Shown here: piece by piece, positions 35,027 through 43,598 of the stretch | Layout of the letters: each line of letters begins with the position of its first letter | Numbering within the stretch: the stretch's first letter is position 1 | Assembly (NCBI RefSeq): GCF_006716115.1 | Contig: NZ_VFOO01000001.1 | Span: 3,720,001 to 3,784,000, forward strand | Length of the DNA stretch: 64,000 nucleotides | Reading direction: 5' to 3' | Origin: Subtercola boreus | GTDB taxonomy: Bacteria > Actinomycetota > Actinomycetes > Actinomycetales > Microbacteriaceae | The notes under the pieces: model-generated | What the model was told of the DNA's origin: nothing | What the model saw: the letters and a program-made list of their open reading frames with translations, nothing else | Databases searched by the model: none | Translations under genes and position numbers: made by a program

Positions 35027-35078
35027 CCGGCGTCTGCCCTGCCGCTGCCGCGCACGGATCGCGCACCGACTCTCCCGC

Positions 35079-35126
35079 GGAATGTCCGCTGGATTATCTC
35101 TTGGAAAGTCCGCTAGATTCTCTCTC
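35079..35126 (+). repeat. Tandem 24-bp repeats in the promoter of the anchored hydrolase
   Basis: Unit 1 (35079-35102, begins GGAATGTCCGCTGGATT) and unit 2 (35103-35126, begins GGAAAGTCCGCTAGATT) match at 20 of 24 positions and abut exactly. Each holds a small GGAnnGTCC dyad. TAGATT (35114-35119) in unit 2 is a -10 candidate. They may be regulator-binding sites for the downstream gene. Confidence 0.6.
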
Positions 35127-35206
35127 GGACGGGGGTTCACCAGGCAACCCTTCCGGGCGTGCCTGACGGTGTCGGCACCCTTCGACCACAACGGAGCGGG
35201 GACGCC

Positions 35207-37009
35207 ATGGGCGCGAGCAGGAACACGACCGGTATGAACGACGAGACGGCCGTCGACGGCGAGCGGAGCGGCCTCAGCCGCCGCGGCCTCCTCGGGCTGG
35301 CTGCGACCGGCGGGGTCGGCACGGTGCTGTTCTCAGGCGGAGCGGCATCTGCCGCACCGCTCGCGCAGTCGTCGAGCGCTGCATCGGCGTCGGCCGCCGC
35401 GGGCGCGGGTGCCCGGGGCGCTGTGGTCGCAGCAGACGTCGCACCGGTGAACGCCGGGCTCGGCTTCGACCCCGGCCTCACCCCCTTCCCCCTGCAGGAC
35501 GACCTCAACTTCCAGACCCAGTTCAACTACGGCGAGTCCGCGTACGGCGCGGCCGAGGTGGGCGAGGTCGCCTCGGCCGTGGCCGTCGCCACCAAGGCGA
35601 TGGAGGGTCTCACCTCAGCCGACCTCCCGGTCTACCAGCCCTACAACGACGCCTTCGAGGCTCTCGCGGTGCGCCTGGCGAAGGATGCCGACACCGACCT
35701 CGCCGCGGGCCGGTACGTCAGTGCGCGCTCGAAGTACCTGCGGGCCGCGGGGTACTACACGGGGGTGCTCTTCTTCGTGCTCGGCACCGACGCCCCCACT
35801 CGCGAGCCCGAGATCTACGCGTCGATGCAGCGCTGCTGGGCCGCCGCCGCAGCCCTGCTCGAACCGGTCTGGACGCGCGTCGAGATCCCGGCTGTCGTGC
35901 GGTTCCCGGATGCGGCGGGGAACCCGGTCGCGCAGAACGTCACGATCCCGGCGTACTGGGCCCGGGCATCCGGAACCGGAGCGAAGCCGACCGTCATCAT
36001 CAACAACGGCAGCGACGCGCAACTGGTCGACACCTACGCCTACGGCGGTGCCGCGGCCCTCGAGCGCGGCTACAACGCGCTGATGTTCGAGGGACCCGGC
36101 CAGGGTTCGATGCTCTTCGAGAAAGACCTGCCCTTCACGCCGTACTGGGAGGACGTGGTCAGCCCTCTCGTCGACTTCGTCATCGCCCAGCCGGAGACCG
36201 ACCCCGCGGCCGTGGCGCTCACCGGGTGGAGTTTCGGCGGCCTGCTCGTCCTGCGCGCCGCCGCCCACGAGCCCCGGCTGAAGGCCGTGGTCGCCGACCC
36301 GGTGCTGTACGACTGCACCCAGCCGTACGCGGCGCTGAAGGGGATCCCCGACGAGGACTACGTCTACTACTACAACAGCCTGCCGAAGACAGGTCTGCCC
36401 CCGGCTGTTGACCAGTCCCAGGCGCAGCTGCGCTTCCTGCTCAACAAACGGGGCGAGATCATGGGGCAGCAGTTCCACGCCCGCGCGCTCACCGGCCAGC
36501 CGATCTTCGATGTCGTCGAGCTTCTCGCCGCCTTCACGCGTTACAACGGCGACCAGGCGTTGTTCGGCCAGATCACGGCCCACGCGCTGCTGCTGACGTA
36601 CGAGGCCGACACCTTCTTCGAGGGCCAGGCCGGCACGGCGGCCGGGTGGATGACCGGGGCGGCCTCCACGACCTCCTACGACTTCACGCACGAATCGGGC
36701 GCGGAGTTCCACGACGCCCCGATGGGACCGCAGGTGCGGAACGAGGTGGTGTTCGACTGGCTCGACGGGATCTTCGGTCACGCGCCGACGCCCCCCACGC
36801 CGCCTGCGCCCCCTGTGCCACCCGTTCCGCCGGTCAACCCGGCGGTGCCGGGCCACGGCGGTGCGGGAGCGGGTACCGTCAAGCCGGCGCTCGCCGCGAC
36901 GGGGCTCGAGGCCGGGCCGGTTGCTGCGATCGCGACCGGGCTGGCGACGGCGGGTGCCGGAGCCGCGGTGCTCGCCTCCCGGTTGGGGGCGAAGCGCCGC
37001 TCCTCCTGA
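35207..37009 (+). CDS. Tat-exported alpha/beta hydrolase with LAATG cell-wall sorting signal
   Basis: 600 aa from the ATG at 35207 (GGAGCGGGG upstream). N-terminal twin-arginine signal (LSRRGLLGLAATGGVG, about res. 22-37, ending SAAP). A helical lid-like region is followed by an alpha/beta-hydrolase domain (about 250-540) with oxyanion region FEGPGQGS and nucleophile GWSFGG (Ser342). It resembles the dipeptidyl-peptidase/pseudooxynicotine-hydrolase branch. Then a Pro-rich spacer (about 525-550) and a sorting signal: LAATG (562-566), hydrophobic helix, and tail RLGAKRRSS. LAxTG is the class E sortase motif of high-GC actinobacteria. Substrate unknown. Confidence 0.85.
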   Translation: MGASRNTTGMNDETAVDGERSGLSRRGLLGLAATGGVGTVLFSGGAASAAPLAQSSSAASASAAAGAGARGAVVAADVAPVNAGLGFDPGLTPFPLQDDLNFQTQFNYGESAYGAAEVGEVASAVAVATKAMEGLTSADLPVYQPYNDAFEALAVRLAKDADTDLAAGRYVSARSKYLRAAGYYTGVLFFVLGTDAPTREPEIYASMQRCWAAAAALLEPVWTRVEIPAVVRFPDAAGNPVAQNVTIPAYWARASGTGAKPTVIINNGSDAQLVDTYAYGGAAALERGYNALMFEGPGQGSMLFEKDLPFTPYWEDVVSPLVDFVIAQPETDPAAVALTGWSFGGLLVLRAAAHEPRLKAVVADPVLYDCTQPYAALKGIPDEDYVYYYNSLPKTGLPPAVDQSQAQLRFLLNKRGEIMGQQFHARALTGQPIFDVVELLAAFTRYNGDQALFGQITAHALLLTYEADTFFEGQAGTAAGWMTGAASTTSYDFTHESGAEFHDAPMGPQVRNEVVFDWLDGIFGHAPTPPTPPAPPVPPVPPVNPAVPGHGGAGAGTVKPALAATGLEAGPVAAIATGLATAGAGAAVLASRLGAKRRSS

Positions 37010-37038
37010 CGGCCCGGCGCGGGCCGCTCTGCCGCATG

Positions 37039-37160
37039 TAGAGTGGAAGCCTGCCCGACCACGTGGTCCGGGGACGGTCAGGCGGGCACGCTGTGCAGTG
37101 CCGATCCGAGGCTTGAAACCTCCAGCATCTTCGTTTCTTCAGAAGCCTGGGGGTTTCTTC
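37039..37160 (+). promoter_or_regulatory. Structured 5' leader of the DHA2 efflux gene
   Basis: A -10-like TAGAGT (37039-37044) is followed by about 110 bases rich in inverted repeats. GACCACGTGGTC (37057-37068) is a perfect palindrome. AGGCTT (37109-37114) pairs with AAGCCT (37143-37148). The adjoining GAAACCTCC (37115-37123) pairs with GGGGGTTTC (37149-37157, one mismatch), which includes the ribosome site GGGGG. The two pairings cross and cannot form together, so one fold would hide and the other expose the ribosome site. A regulatory leader is plausible but unproven. Confidence 0.4.
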
Positions 37161-38606
37161 ATGTCCGACGCACTCCGCCTGCCGAACAGGTGGCTCTCGC
37201 TCGCCGTTCTGGCGCTCACCCAACTCGTGGTGGTACTCGACGCCACCATCGTCACGATCGCGCTGCCGGATGCCCAGGCCGAGCTCGGCCTCAGCGATCT
37301 TGAGCGCCAGTGGGTCGTCACCGCCTACGTGCTGGTCTTCGGCGCCCTGCTGCTGCTCGGCGGCCGCATCGCCGACTACTGGGGTCGCAAGCGCGCGTTC
37401 CTCGTCGGGCTGCTCGGCTTCGGCATCGCGTCAGCCCTCGGCGGACTGGCGCAGAACGGTACCGAACTCGTGATCGCCCGCGGCCTCCAGGGCCTGTTCG
37501 CCGCATTGCTCGCCCCGGCGGCCCTCGCCCTGCTCACCGTCACCTTCGCCTCGGGCCGCGACCGCAACACCGCGTTCGCCGTGTTCGGCATCATCGGCGG
37601 CAGCGGTGCGGCCGTCGGACTCATCCTCGGCGGCGTGCTCACCGAGTTCACCAGCTGGCGCTGGTGCCTGCTGGTGAACGTGGTCTTCGTGATCCTCGGA
37701 TTCATCGGCGGCATCCTGTACCTCCGCGAGAGCCGTGCCGAGGGCGAGAACCGTCTCGACATCTGGGGCGCAATCACCGTCACGCTCGGTCTCGGCTCGC
37801 TCGTGTACGGCTTCAGCCTCGCCGAAGACGGCTGGGGGTCCGCCAACACCATCGGCTTCCTCGCGCTCGGCGCGGGTCTGCTCGTGCTCTTCGTCGTCAT
37901 CGAATCGCGGGTGGCGCAGCCGCTCCTGCCGCTCCGGGTCGTCGCAAACCGGGTTCGTGGTGGGGCGTTCCTCATGCAGGCGGTCGTCGGCAGCGTGCTG
38001 ATCGGTGCCACGCTCTACCTCACGTTCCACTTCCAGATCGTGCTCGGCATGCGCCCGCTCATGGCCGGCCTCGCCAACGTCGCCATGACGATCGTCATCC
38101 TGCTGGTCGTGCCGTTCCTCACGAAGCTGCTGCCGACGGTCGGCCCGCGGCCGCTGCTCATCGCCGGACCGCTGGTCGGCGCGGCCGGCCTCTGGTACCT
38201 CAGCGGAATCACCCCCGGCGGCAACTACTTCACCGAAGTGCTGCCCGGGCTCGTGCTGCTCGGCATCGGCCTGTCGATGCTCTTCGTCACGCTGCAGAAC
38301 CTCGCGCTCACCGGGGTCGCCCCGCATGATGCCGGTGCGGCGTCCGCCACGGTCAACGCGGCCCTGCAGATCGGCGGCTCGATCGGCGTCTCGGTGTTCA
38401 CGGCGATCTACGCCGGCGTCGAGCAGCGCTCGCTCGAAACGGGCACCGACATGCTGGCCGCCTTCACCGACGGCTACTCCGCGGTGTTCATCGCGGCGGC
38501 CATCGCGATGGTGGCGGCATCCGTCATCGCCGTGATCTTCATCCGCGGTTCGAAGAGCGACCTGCTGCCGCAGAACGAGCACCCCGTAGCCGTCCACCTG
38601 GGCTGA
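37161..38606 (+). CDS. MFS drug efflux transporter, DHA2 (14-TM, EmrB/QacA) family
   Basis: 481 aa with about 14 membrane helices, the DHA2 hallmark. Motif D1-like VVLDATIVTIALPDAQAELG in helix 1, motif A GGRIADYWGRKRAF in loop 2-3, motif C-like GGSGAAVGLILGGVLTE in helix 5. It expels lipophilic or cationic drugs or metabolites by proton antiport. ATG at 37161 with GGGGG eight bases upstream. No regulator gene is adjacent, but the leader can form alternative hairpins around the ribosome site. A palindromic element lies just after the stop. Confidence 0.9.
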   Translation: MSDALRLPNRWLSLAVLALTQLVVVLDATIVTIALPDAQAELGLSDLERQWVVTAYVLVFGALLLLGGRIADYWGRKRAFLVGLLGFGIASALGGLAQNGTELVIARGLQGLFAALLAPAALALLTVTFASGRDRNTAFAVFGIIGGSGAAVGLILGGVLTEFTSWRWCLLVNVVFVILGFIGGILYLRESRAEGENRLDIWGAITVTLGLGSLVYGFSLAEDGWGSANTIGFLALGAGLLVLFVVIESRVAQPLLPLRVVANRVRGGAFLMQAVVGSVLIGATLYLTFHFQIVLGMRPLMAGLANVAMTIVILLVVPFLTKLLPTVGPRPLLIAGPLVGAAGLWYLSGITPGGNYFTEVLPGLVLLGIGLSMLFVTLQNLALTGVAPHDAGAASATVNAALQIGGSIGVSVFTAIYAGVEQRSLETGTDMLAAFTDGYSAVFIAAAIAMVAASVIAVIFIRGSKSDLLPQNEHPVAVHLG

Positions 38607-38620
38607 AGTAACGACCGCCC

Positions 38621-38699
38621 ACCACCCCATCGAGTGGGCAGTTTGGGCCCCAAATCTGCGATTTCAGGGCCCAAACTGCCCACTCGATGAAGGGGTGGT
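38621..38699. repeat. Palindromic intergenic element, copy B
   Basis: The core (38628-38689) has the same arm as copy A at 17.8 kb, CATCGAGTGGGCAGTTTGGG, with its exact reverse complement on the right; the inner AAATC-TGC-GATTT tip differs. Outside it ACCACCCC (38621-38628) pairs with GGGGTGGT (38692-38699). It follows the DHA2 gene and directly abuts the truncated SDR remnant. Confidence 0.85.
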
Positions 38700-38713
38700 T
38701 GCCATCTGGTCGA

Positions 38714-38983
38714 CACCGAGAACACGACACCGTCGATGTTCGTGGCCTTCAGCGTCGCCCACTGCGGATCGGTGAGCTCGTCGATCTCCCCGCCGAAGTA
38801 CACGCCCGCGTTGGCGACCAGAACGTCGAGGGCGCCGAACCGCTCCACGGCGGCCGTGACGACGGCGTCGACGTCGGCCCGCGAGGAGATGTCAGCCGGC
38901 ACGACGAGGGTGCGGGCATCCGGGAACCCGCCGACCGTCTCGGCGAGAGCCTCGGCGCGACGCCCGGAGACGACCACGTTGGC
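38714..38983 (-). pseudogene. Internal fragment of a short-chain dehydrogenase
   Basis: About 90 codons align with the middle of a classical SDR: ANVVVSGRRAEALAE, VPADISSRADVDAVV, VERFGALDVLVANAGVY (NAG motif) and LTDPQWATLKATNIDGVVFSV. The N-terminal cofactor loop TGxxxGxG and everything from the catalytic Ser/Tyr/Lys onward are missing. The fragment ends within 15 bp of palindromic element B. The rest was lost by deletion, so no enzyme can be made. Confidence 0.8.
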
Positions 38984-39042
38984 CCCGTTGTCACCGTCGG
39001 CGCACCCCGGCATGTCCCGGCGTGCGCCGACGGCGGCGGCGA

Positions 39043-39879
39043 CTACTGCTGGATGAAGGCCAGCAGGTCGGGGTTCAAGACGTCGGCGTGCGTGGTCAGC
39101 ATGCCGTGCGGGTAGCCCTCGTAGATCTTCAGGGTCGAGTTGCTGAGCAGTTCGTGCTGCTTCAGCGCGGCATCCTTGTACGGCACGACCTGGTCATCGT
39201 CGCCCTGGGTCACCAGCACCGGCACGGAGATGGCTTTCAGGTCATCGGTCTGGTCGGTCTCGGAGAACGCCTTGATGCCTTCGTAGTGTGCGAGCGCGCT
39301 GCCCATCATGCCCTGCCGCCACCAGTTGGCGATGACCGGCTCGGAGGGGGTGACGCCGTCACGGTTGAAGCCGTAGAACGGCCCGGAGGCGACGGCCTGG
39401 AAGAACTCGGCACGGTTCGCTGCCAGCGCGCTCCGGAAGTCGTCGAAGACCGAGATCGGGGTACCGTCAGGGTTTGCGTCCGTCTGCACCATCAGGGGCG
39501 GCACGGACGACACGAGGATGGCCTTCGCCACGCGCCCCTGCGGTTCGCCGTACTGGGCGACATAGCGGGCAACCTGGCCACCGCCGGTCGAGTGGCCGAT
39601 GTGCACGGCGTTCCGCAGGTCGAGGTGCTGAACGACGGCATCGACGTCGCTGGCGTAGTGGTCCATGTCGTGGCCCGTGCCGATCTGGGAGGAGCGACCG
39701 TGCCCGCGCCGATCGCTGGCGATCACACGGTAGCCCTTCGCCAGGAAGAAGAGCATCTGGGCGTCCCAGTCGTCCGCTGACAGCGGCCAGCCGTGATGGA
39801 ACATGATGGGCTGCGCGTCAGGGCTGCCCCAGTCCTTGAAGTAGATCTCTGCGCCGTCGTCTGTTGTCACAAATGCCAC
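39043..39879 (-). CDS. Alpha/beta hydrolase, non-haem chloroperoxidase-like
   Basis: 278 aa from the GTG at 39879, which has GGAGGA eight bases upstream. Cofactor-free haloperoxidase/esterase group: oxyanion HHGWPLSADDWDAQM (about res. 28-42), SDRRGHGRS, nucleophile GHSTGGG (Ser97), the acid Asp in TQGDDDQVVP and the final His in EGYPHGM. Such enzymes perhydrolyse carboxylic acids and hydrolyse esters or lactones. Physiological role uncertain; possibly detoxification. Confidence 0.9.
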   Translation of the reverse strand: MAFVTTDDGAEIYFKDWGSPDAQPIMFHHGWPLSADDWDAQMLFFLAKGYRVIASDRRGHGRSSQIGTGHDMDHYASDVDAVVQHLDLRNAVHIGHSTGGGQVARYVAQYGEPQGRVAKAILVSSVPPLMVQTDANPDGTPISVFDDFRSALAANRAEFFQAVASGPFYGFNRDGVTPSEPVIANWWRQGMMGSALAHYEGIKAFSETDQTDDLKAISVPVLVTQGDDDQVVPYKDAALKQHELLSNSTLKIYEGYPHGMLTTHADVLNPDLLAFIQQ

Positions 39880-39998
39880 GATGAATCCTCCGTCGTCATG
39901 TCGAACCGAGCTGCCCCCGGAACGCCTGTCAGGTGTCATCGCTCCTCGCTGCGGCGAAGAGCGTGTCTCCAACCTAACGGCTGCGTCAGACTGGGGGA

Positions 39999-40523
39999 AT
40001 GCTCCGAGAACTCTCCCTGCCGACCGCGCTCGAGACGCGCGACGGTTCGTTCCTGCTGCGGGATGCCCGGCCGACGGATCTCGCCGCGCTCATCTTCCTG
40101 ATGTCGGATGACCCAATCAGCGCCGGCCGCGGCGATGTCGCCTCACCCGACGATCTGCAGCTCTACGCAACCGCTCTCGAACGGATCGCTGCTGACCCGT
40201 CGAACGCGTTGCTCGTCGTGGTCGACCGGTCGGACACCGTGGTCGGCACGATGCAGCTCACCGTGATTCCCGGCATGGCCCGCCGTGGTTCGACCCGGCT
40301 GCTCGTCGAGGCGGTCCGCGTTCAGAGCGCAGAGCGGTCGAAGGGCATCGGCGGGGCGATGATGCGGTGGGTCACCGACACGGCCGCTTCGGAGCTCGGA
40401 GCCCGGCTGGTGCAACTGACATCGGATGCCGCCCGAACCGAAGCACACCGGTTCTACGAACGACTCGGTTTCACCGGATCCCACATCGGCTACAAGTACA
40501 GCGTCGAAGTGGACGGGATCTGA
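39999..40523 (+). CDS. GNAT-family N-acetyltransferase
   Basis: 174 aa. LLRDARPTDLAALIFLM (start of the fold, about res. 20-36), the central strand VVGTMQLTVIPGMARRGSTRLLVEAVRV, the acetyl-CoA loop in RSKGIGGAMM (about 113-122) and HRFYERLGFTGSHIGYKY near the C-terminus. The loop reads RSKGIGG, a Q/RxxGxG/A variant. Acceptor unknown. It converges on arfB, with a small GGCCGCC/GGCGGTC hairpin between the genes. Confidence 0.87.
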   Translation: MLRELSLPTALETRDGSFLLRDARPTDLAALIFLMSDDPISAGRGDVASPDDLQLYATALERIAADPSNALLVVVDRSDTVVGTMQLTVIPGMARRGSTRLLVEAVRVQSAERSKGIGGAMMRWVTDTAASELGARLVQLTSDAARTEAHRFYERLGFTGSHIGYKYSVEVDGI

Positions 40524-40551
40524 GAGACCCGTTCTGGCCGCCAGGAGGCGG

Positions 40552-40974
40552 TCAGTCCTCTGACGGGCGTTGCCGCTGCTGCTTCGTCTCGGAACGTTGG
40601 CCTTTCGCGGCGAGCCGCCGGAGTTTCGACCCGCGGGTCGCTTTCGTCGGGCGGCGAGGGGCGGCATCCGGAGCCAGCGCATCAGCGACCATCTCGGCGA
40701 GCCGGGCCAGTGCGGTCTCGCGATTGCGCAACTGGGACCGGCGTTCCGAGGCTGTCACCGTCACCGCGCCGCCGACGATCCGACGCCGGAGCTTCGACAG
40801 GAGGATCGCCCGCTGGGTGTCGGTGAGGGCGGCCGAGCCGGCGACGTCCCAGATCAGTTCGACCCTGCTGTCGGACGTGTTCACGTGCTGCCCGCCCGGC
40901 CCGGACGAGCGCGAGAACCGCCAGCCGAGCTCAGACGACGGGATCGTCAGAGCGGGTGAAACGACGAGGTCCAT
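40552..40974 (-). CDS. arfB: Alternative ribosome-rescue factor B (peptidyl-tRNA hydrolase)
   Basis: 140 aa, the short release-factor-like family. The catalytic GGQ lies in SSGPGGQHVNTSDSRVEL (Gly27-Gln29). The C-terminal basic tail (KATRGSKLRRLAAKGQRSETKQQRQRP in part) is the element that enters the empty mRNA channel of stalled ribosomes. It has no codon-recognition domain, so it should free non-stop ribosomes. Monocistronic and convergent with the acetyltransferase. Confidence 0.92.
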   Translation of the reverse strand: MDLVVSPALTIPSSELGWRFSRSSGPGGQHVNTSDSRVELIWDVAGSAALTDTQRAILLSKLRRRIVGGAVTVTASERRSQLRNRETALARLAEMVADALAPDAAPRRPTKATRGSKLRRLAAKGQRSETKQQRQRPSED

Positions 40975-41075
40975 TCACCCAGCGTGCCACGCACGGTGCC
41001 TGCCGTGATCACGGACGGCGGAGAGCCGCCGAAGGCACCTGCCAGAGGCACGCCTGCGCGCGGCACTCCCCCGGG

Positions 41076-41867
41076 TCAGTTGCCGCGGTAGGGCGAGAAG
41101 TCGGGCGGGCGCTTCTCGTTGAACGCGGTGATGCCCTCGAGGGCCTCGGGGGAGTCGCCGAAGAGGCGGAGGCTCGAGTACGCCATCTGCCCGATTCCGG
41201 CGAAGTGCTCGGTGTCGGTGTTGAACGACTGCTTCAGTACCTTCAGCGAGGTGGGGGAGAGGTTCAGGATCTCGTCGGCCCACTGCCGCACCTCGGCCTT
41301 CAGCTGGTCGGGTGCGACGACCTTGTTGATGAGGCCCCAGTTCTCGGCCTGCTCCGCGGTGTACTTGCGGCAGAGGAACCAGATCTCGCGAGCCCGCTTC
41401 TCGCCGATGATGCGGGCCATGTAGCCGGTGCCGAATCCGGCGTCGAAGGATCCCACGCGGGGCCCGTTCTGGCCGAAGATGGCGTTGTCGCTGGCGATCG
41501 TCAGGTCGCAGAGCATGTGCAGCACGTGGCCGCCGCCGATGGCGAACCCGTTCACCGCCGCAATCACGGGCTTCGGAACGTCGCGGATCACCCGGTGCAG
41601 GGATTCGACCTCGAACAAGCCCGACTCCGAGGGGCCGTAGTCGCCGGTCTCGGCCCGCTGCTTCTGGTCGCCGCCGGTGCAGAACGCCTTCTCTCCGGCG
41701 CCCGTCAGAGTGATGGCTCCGACGTCGTCGCTGCCCCAGGCGAGCTTGAAAGCGTGGATGAGTTCATCCACGGTGCGAGCCCGGAACGAGTTGTACCGTT
41801 CGGGTCGGTTGATGGTGATCGTGGCGAGGCCGTTGTCGACCTCGTAGAGAACGTCGGTGAATTCCAT
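41076..41867 (-). CDS. BadI-like 2-ketocyclohexanecarboxyl-CoA hydrolase (crotonase fold, ring cleavage)
   Basis: 263 aa; BadI of Rhodopseudomonas is about 260. The sequence follows BadI/MenB rather than ordinary hydratases: YEVDNGLATITINRPERYNSF, FCTGGDQ (about res. 61-67), IRDVPKPVIAAVNGFAIGGG, then VGSFDAGFGTGYMARIIGEKRA and the adjacent WFLCRKYTAEQAENWGL. BadI opens a 2-oxocyclohexane-1-carboxyl-CoA ring to pimelyl-CoA by a reverse Dieckmann reaction. MenB (dihydroxynaphthoyl-CoA synthase) is the alternative, but there are no men genes, and BadH/BadK relatives are adjacent. Last gene of the operon from 48903. Confidence 0.8.
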   Translation of the reverse strand: MEFTDVLYEVDNGLATITINRPERYNSFRARTVDELIHAFKLAWGSDDVGAITLTGAGEKAFCTGGDQKQRAETGDYGPSESGLFEVESLHRVIRDVPKPVIAAVNGFAIGGGHVLHMLCDLTIASDNAIFGQNGPRVGSFDAGFGTGYMARIIGEKRAREIWFLCRKYTAEQAENWGLINKVVAPDQLKAEVRQWADEILNLSPTSLKVLKQSFNTDTEHFAGIGQMAYSSLRLFGDSPEALEGITAFNEKRPPDFSPYRGN

Positions 41868-41949
41868 GTTCGCGGTGTCCTTTCGGGAGAGGGGCAGGTG
41901 GGGTGTAGTGAGGTGGGTGGGGCGGATGCCCGGATGGCGGCGTCGCGGT

Positions 41950-42753
41950 TCAGGCGAAGTCGGGGCGGCGCTTCTCCACGAAGGCGGCGATGCCCTCCCG
42001 GCCTTCGCCGTCTGTGAACAGCTTCGCGATCTCCGAGCGCTCGGAGGCGTTGCCTTCGGCCAGTGGCAGGTCGAAGGCAGCATCCACCGTCCGGACGACA
42101 GCTGCCTGGGCGGGTGCGGATGCCCGGGTGAGCGTCTTCGCGAGTGTGAGGGCCTCGGCCAGAGCCTGGCCCGGCTCGACGAGACGGTCGACGAGGCCGA
42201 TGGCATGGGCATCCGGAGCAGTGACCTGCCGCCCGGTGAGCATGATGTCGAGCGCCCGGCCGCGACCGACGAGGCGGGGCAGGCGCTGTGTTCCGCCGGC
42301 GCCGGGAATCAGCCCGAGTTTGACTTCGGGCAGGCCGAACTGCGCGTCGCCGCCGGCCACGCGCAGGGTGCAGGCGAGGCTGAGCTCGAGTCCGCCGCCG
42401 AGCGCGACGCCCTCGATCGCCGCGATCGCCAGCAGCGGTGCGCCGGCGAGGCGGTCGACGACGGCCCGGAGGCGGTCGCCGTACGCTTCGAAGCCCTCGA
42501 AGTCGATGGAAGCCATGAGCTTGATGTCGGCGCCCGCCGCGAAGAAGCCCGGGATCGACGAGGAGATGACGATGACCTTGGCGGGCGCCCCCGCGTCGCC
42601 GGGAGCCGGGTCGAGTGCAGCGTCGAGCGCGGCGTCGAGCCCTTCGATGATCGCGGTTCCGAGGGCATTGGCGGGCGCGCTGTGCAGGTCGACCTGCAGG
42701 ATGCCCGGGACCGCCCACTCCCAGCTGACCGCCTGTGTCGTGGTGTCTGTCAT
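41950..42753 (-). CDS. Enoyl-CoA hydratase, BadK-like
   Basis: 267 aa crotonase. The oxyanion-hole Gly/Ala are in FFAAGADIKLM (about res. 70-80) and ALGGGLELSLAC (about 115-126). Both catalytic glutamates of a true hydratase are present, in GGGLELSLA and GLPEVKLGLIPGAGGTQRL. In the cyclohexanecarboxylate pathway BadK hydrates cyclohex-1-ene-1-carboxyl-CoA before BadH oxidation, and this gene sits directly between BadI- and BadH-like genes. A plain beta-oxidation role is also possible. Confidence 0.85.
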   Translation of the reverse strand: MTDTTTQAVSWEWAVPGILQVDLHSAPANALGTAIIEGLDAALDAALDPAPGDAGAPAKVIVISSSIPGFFAAGADIKLMASIDFEGFEAYGDRLRAVVDRLAGAPLLAIAAIEGVALGGGLELSLACTLRVAGGDAQFGLPEVKLGLIPGAGGTQRLPRLVGRGRALDIMLTGRQVTAPDAHAIGLVDRLVEPGQALAEALTLAKTLTRASAPAQAAVVRTVDAAFDLPLAEGNASERSEIAKLFTDGEGREGIAAFVEKRRPDFA

Positions 42754-42767
42754 GGTCTGCTTCCCCT

Positions 42768-43526
42768 CTACGCCATCGTCAGGCCGCCGCTGACGGACAG
42801 CGTCTGGCCGGTGATGTAACCGGTGGCGTCGGAGGCGAAGAACACGACGGCTGCCGCGATGTCGCTCGGCTGGCCGAGCCGGCGCATCGGAACGGCGCGG
42901 GTCATGCCCGAGATGACCTTCTCGGCGTCGGCGCCCGACTGGTCGGCGAACTTCCGCAGCGCCGGGGTGTCGGTCGGACCCGGGCAGACCGTGTTCGCGG
43001 TGACGCCGCTCGTGGCGACCTCACGCGCGAGCGTCTTCGTGAAGGCGATGGTGCCGCCCTTCGCCCCCGAGTAGACGGCTTCGAGCGACGACCCGACCCG
43101 GCCCGCGTCGGAGCCGATGTTGATCACACGCCCCCAGCCCCGTTCGATCATGCCCGGTACGACGGCGTGCGTGACGCGCAGCTGGCCCTTGAAGTTGAGG
43201 TCGATGATCTTGTCCCAGAAATCCTCTGTGGTGTCGACGAAGTTCATGAAGTCGTCCCAGCCCGCGCAGTTCACGACGACCTCCACGGGGCCGAGCGCAT
43301 CGGTGACGGCGGTGACCGCGGCGGCCACGGATGCGCTGTCGGTGACGTTCAGCGACACCGGCACGGCCTCGCCGCCGGCCGCGGAGATCTCGTCGGCGAC
43401 GCCGGTGGCAGCCTCGACGTTCAGGTCGGCGACGGCGACGCGGAAGCCCGCCTCACCGAGTGCCAGGGCGATGCCCTTGCCGATTCCCGAGGCCCCGCCT
43501 GTGACGAACGCGACTCTGTTGCTCAT
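42768..43526 (-). CDS. BadH-like 2-hydroxyacyl-ring-CoA dehydrogenase (SDR)
   Basis: 252 aa from the ATG at 43526, chosen because GGAG lies eight bases upstream; an in-frame ATG four codons earlier has none. Classical SDR: TGGASGIGKG (about res. 8-17), NCAGWDDFMNF (about 86-96), SDAGRVGSSLEAVYSGAKGG with catalytic Tyr/Lys, and PGPTDTPAL. The AGWD segment, the VGSS-EAVY context and the end SVSGGLTMA closely resemble BadH, which oxidises 2-hydroxycyclohexanecarboxyl-CoA to the 2-keto ester cleaved by BadI. Confidence 0.85.
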   Translation of the reverse strand: MSNRVAFVTGGASGIGKGIALALGEAGFRVAVADLNVEAATGVADEISAAGGEAVPVSLNVTDSASVAAAVTAVTDALGPVEVVVNCAGWDDFMNFVDTTEDFWDKIIDLNFKGQLRVTHAVVPGMIERGWGRVINIGSDAGRVGSSLEAVYSGAKGGTIAFTKTLAREVATSGVTANTVCPGPTDTPALRKFADQSGADAEKVISGMTRAVPMRRLGQPSDIAAAVVFFASDATGYITGQTLSVSGGLTMA

Positions 43527-43598
43527 TCTGATCTCCATTGATGTGTGGTGCGGGTGGGCGGTGCGGATGGTGCGATTGTGCGGCGGTGCGGTGGTGAC

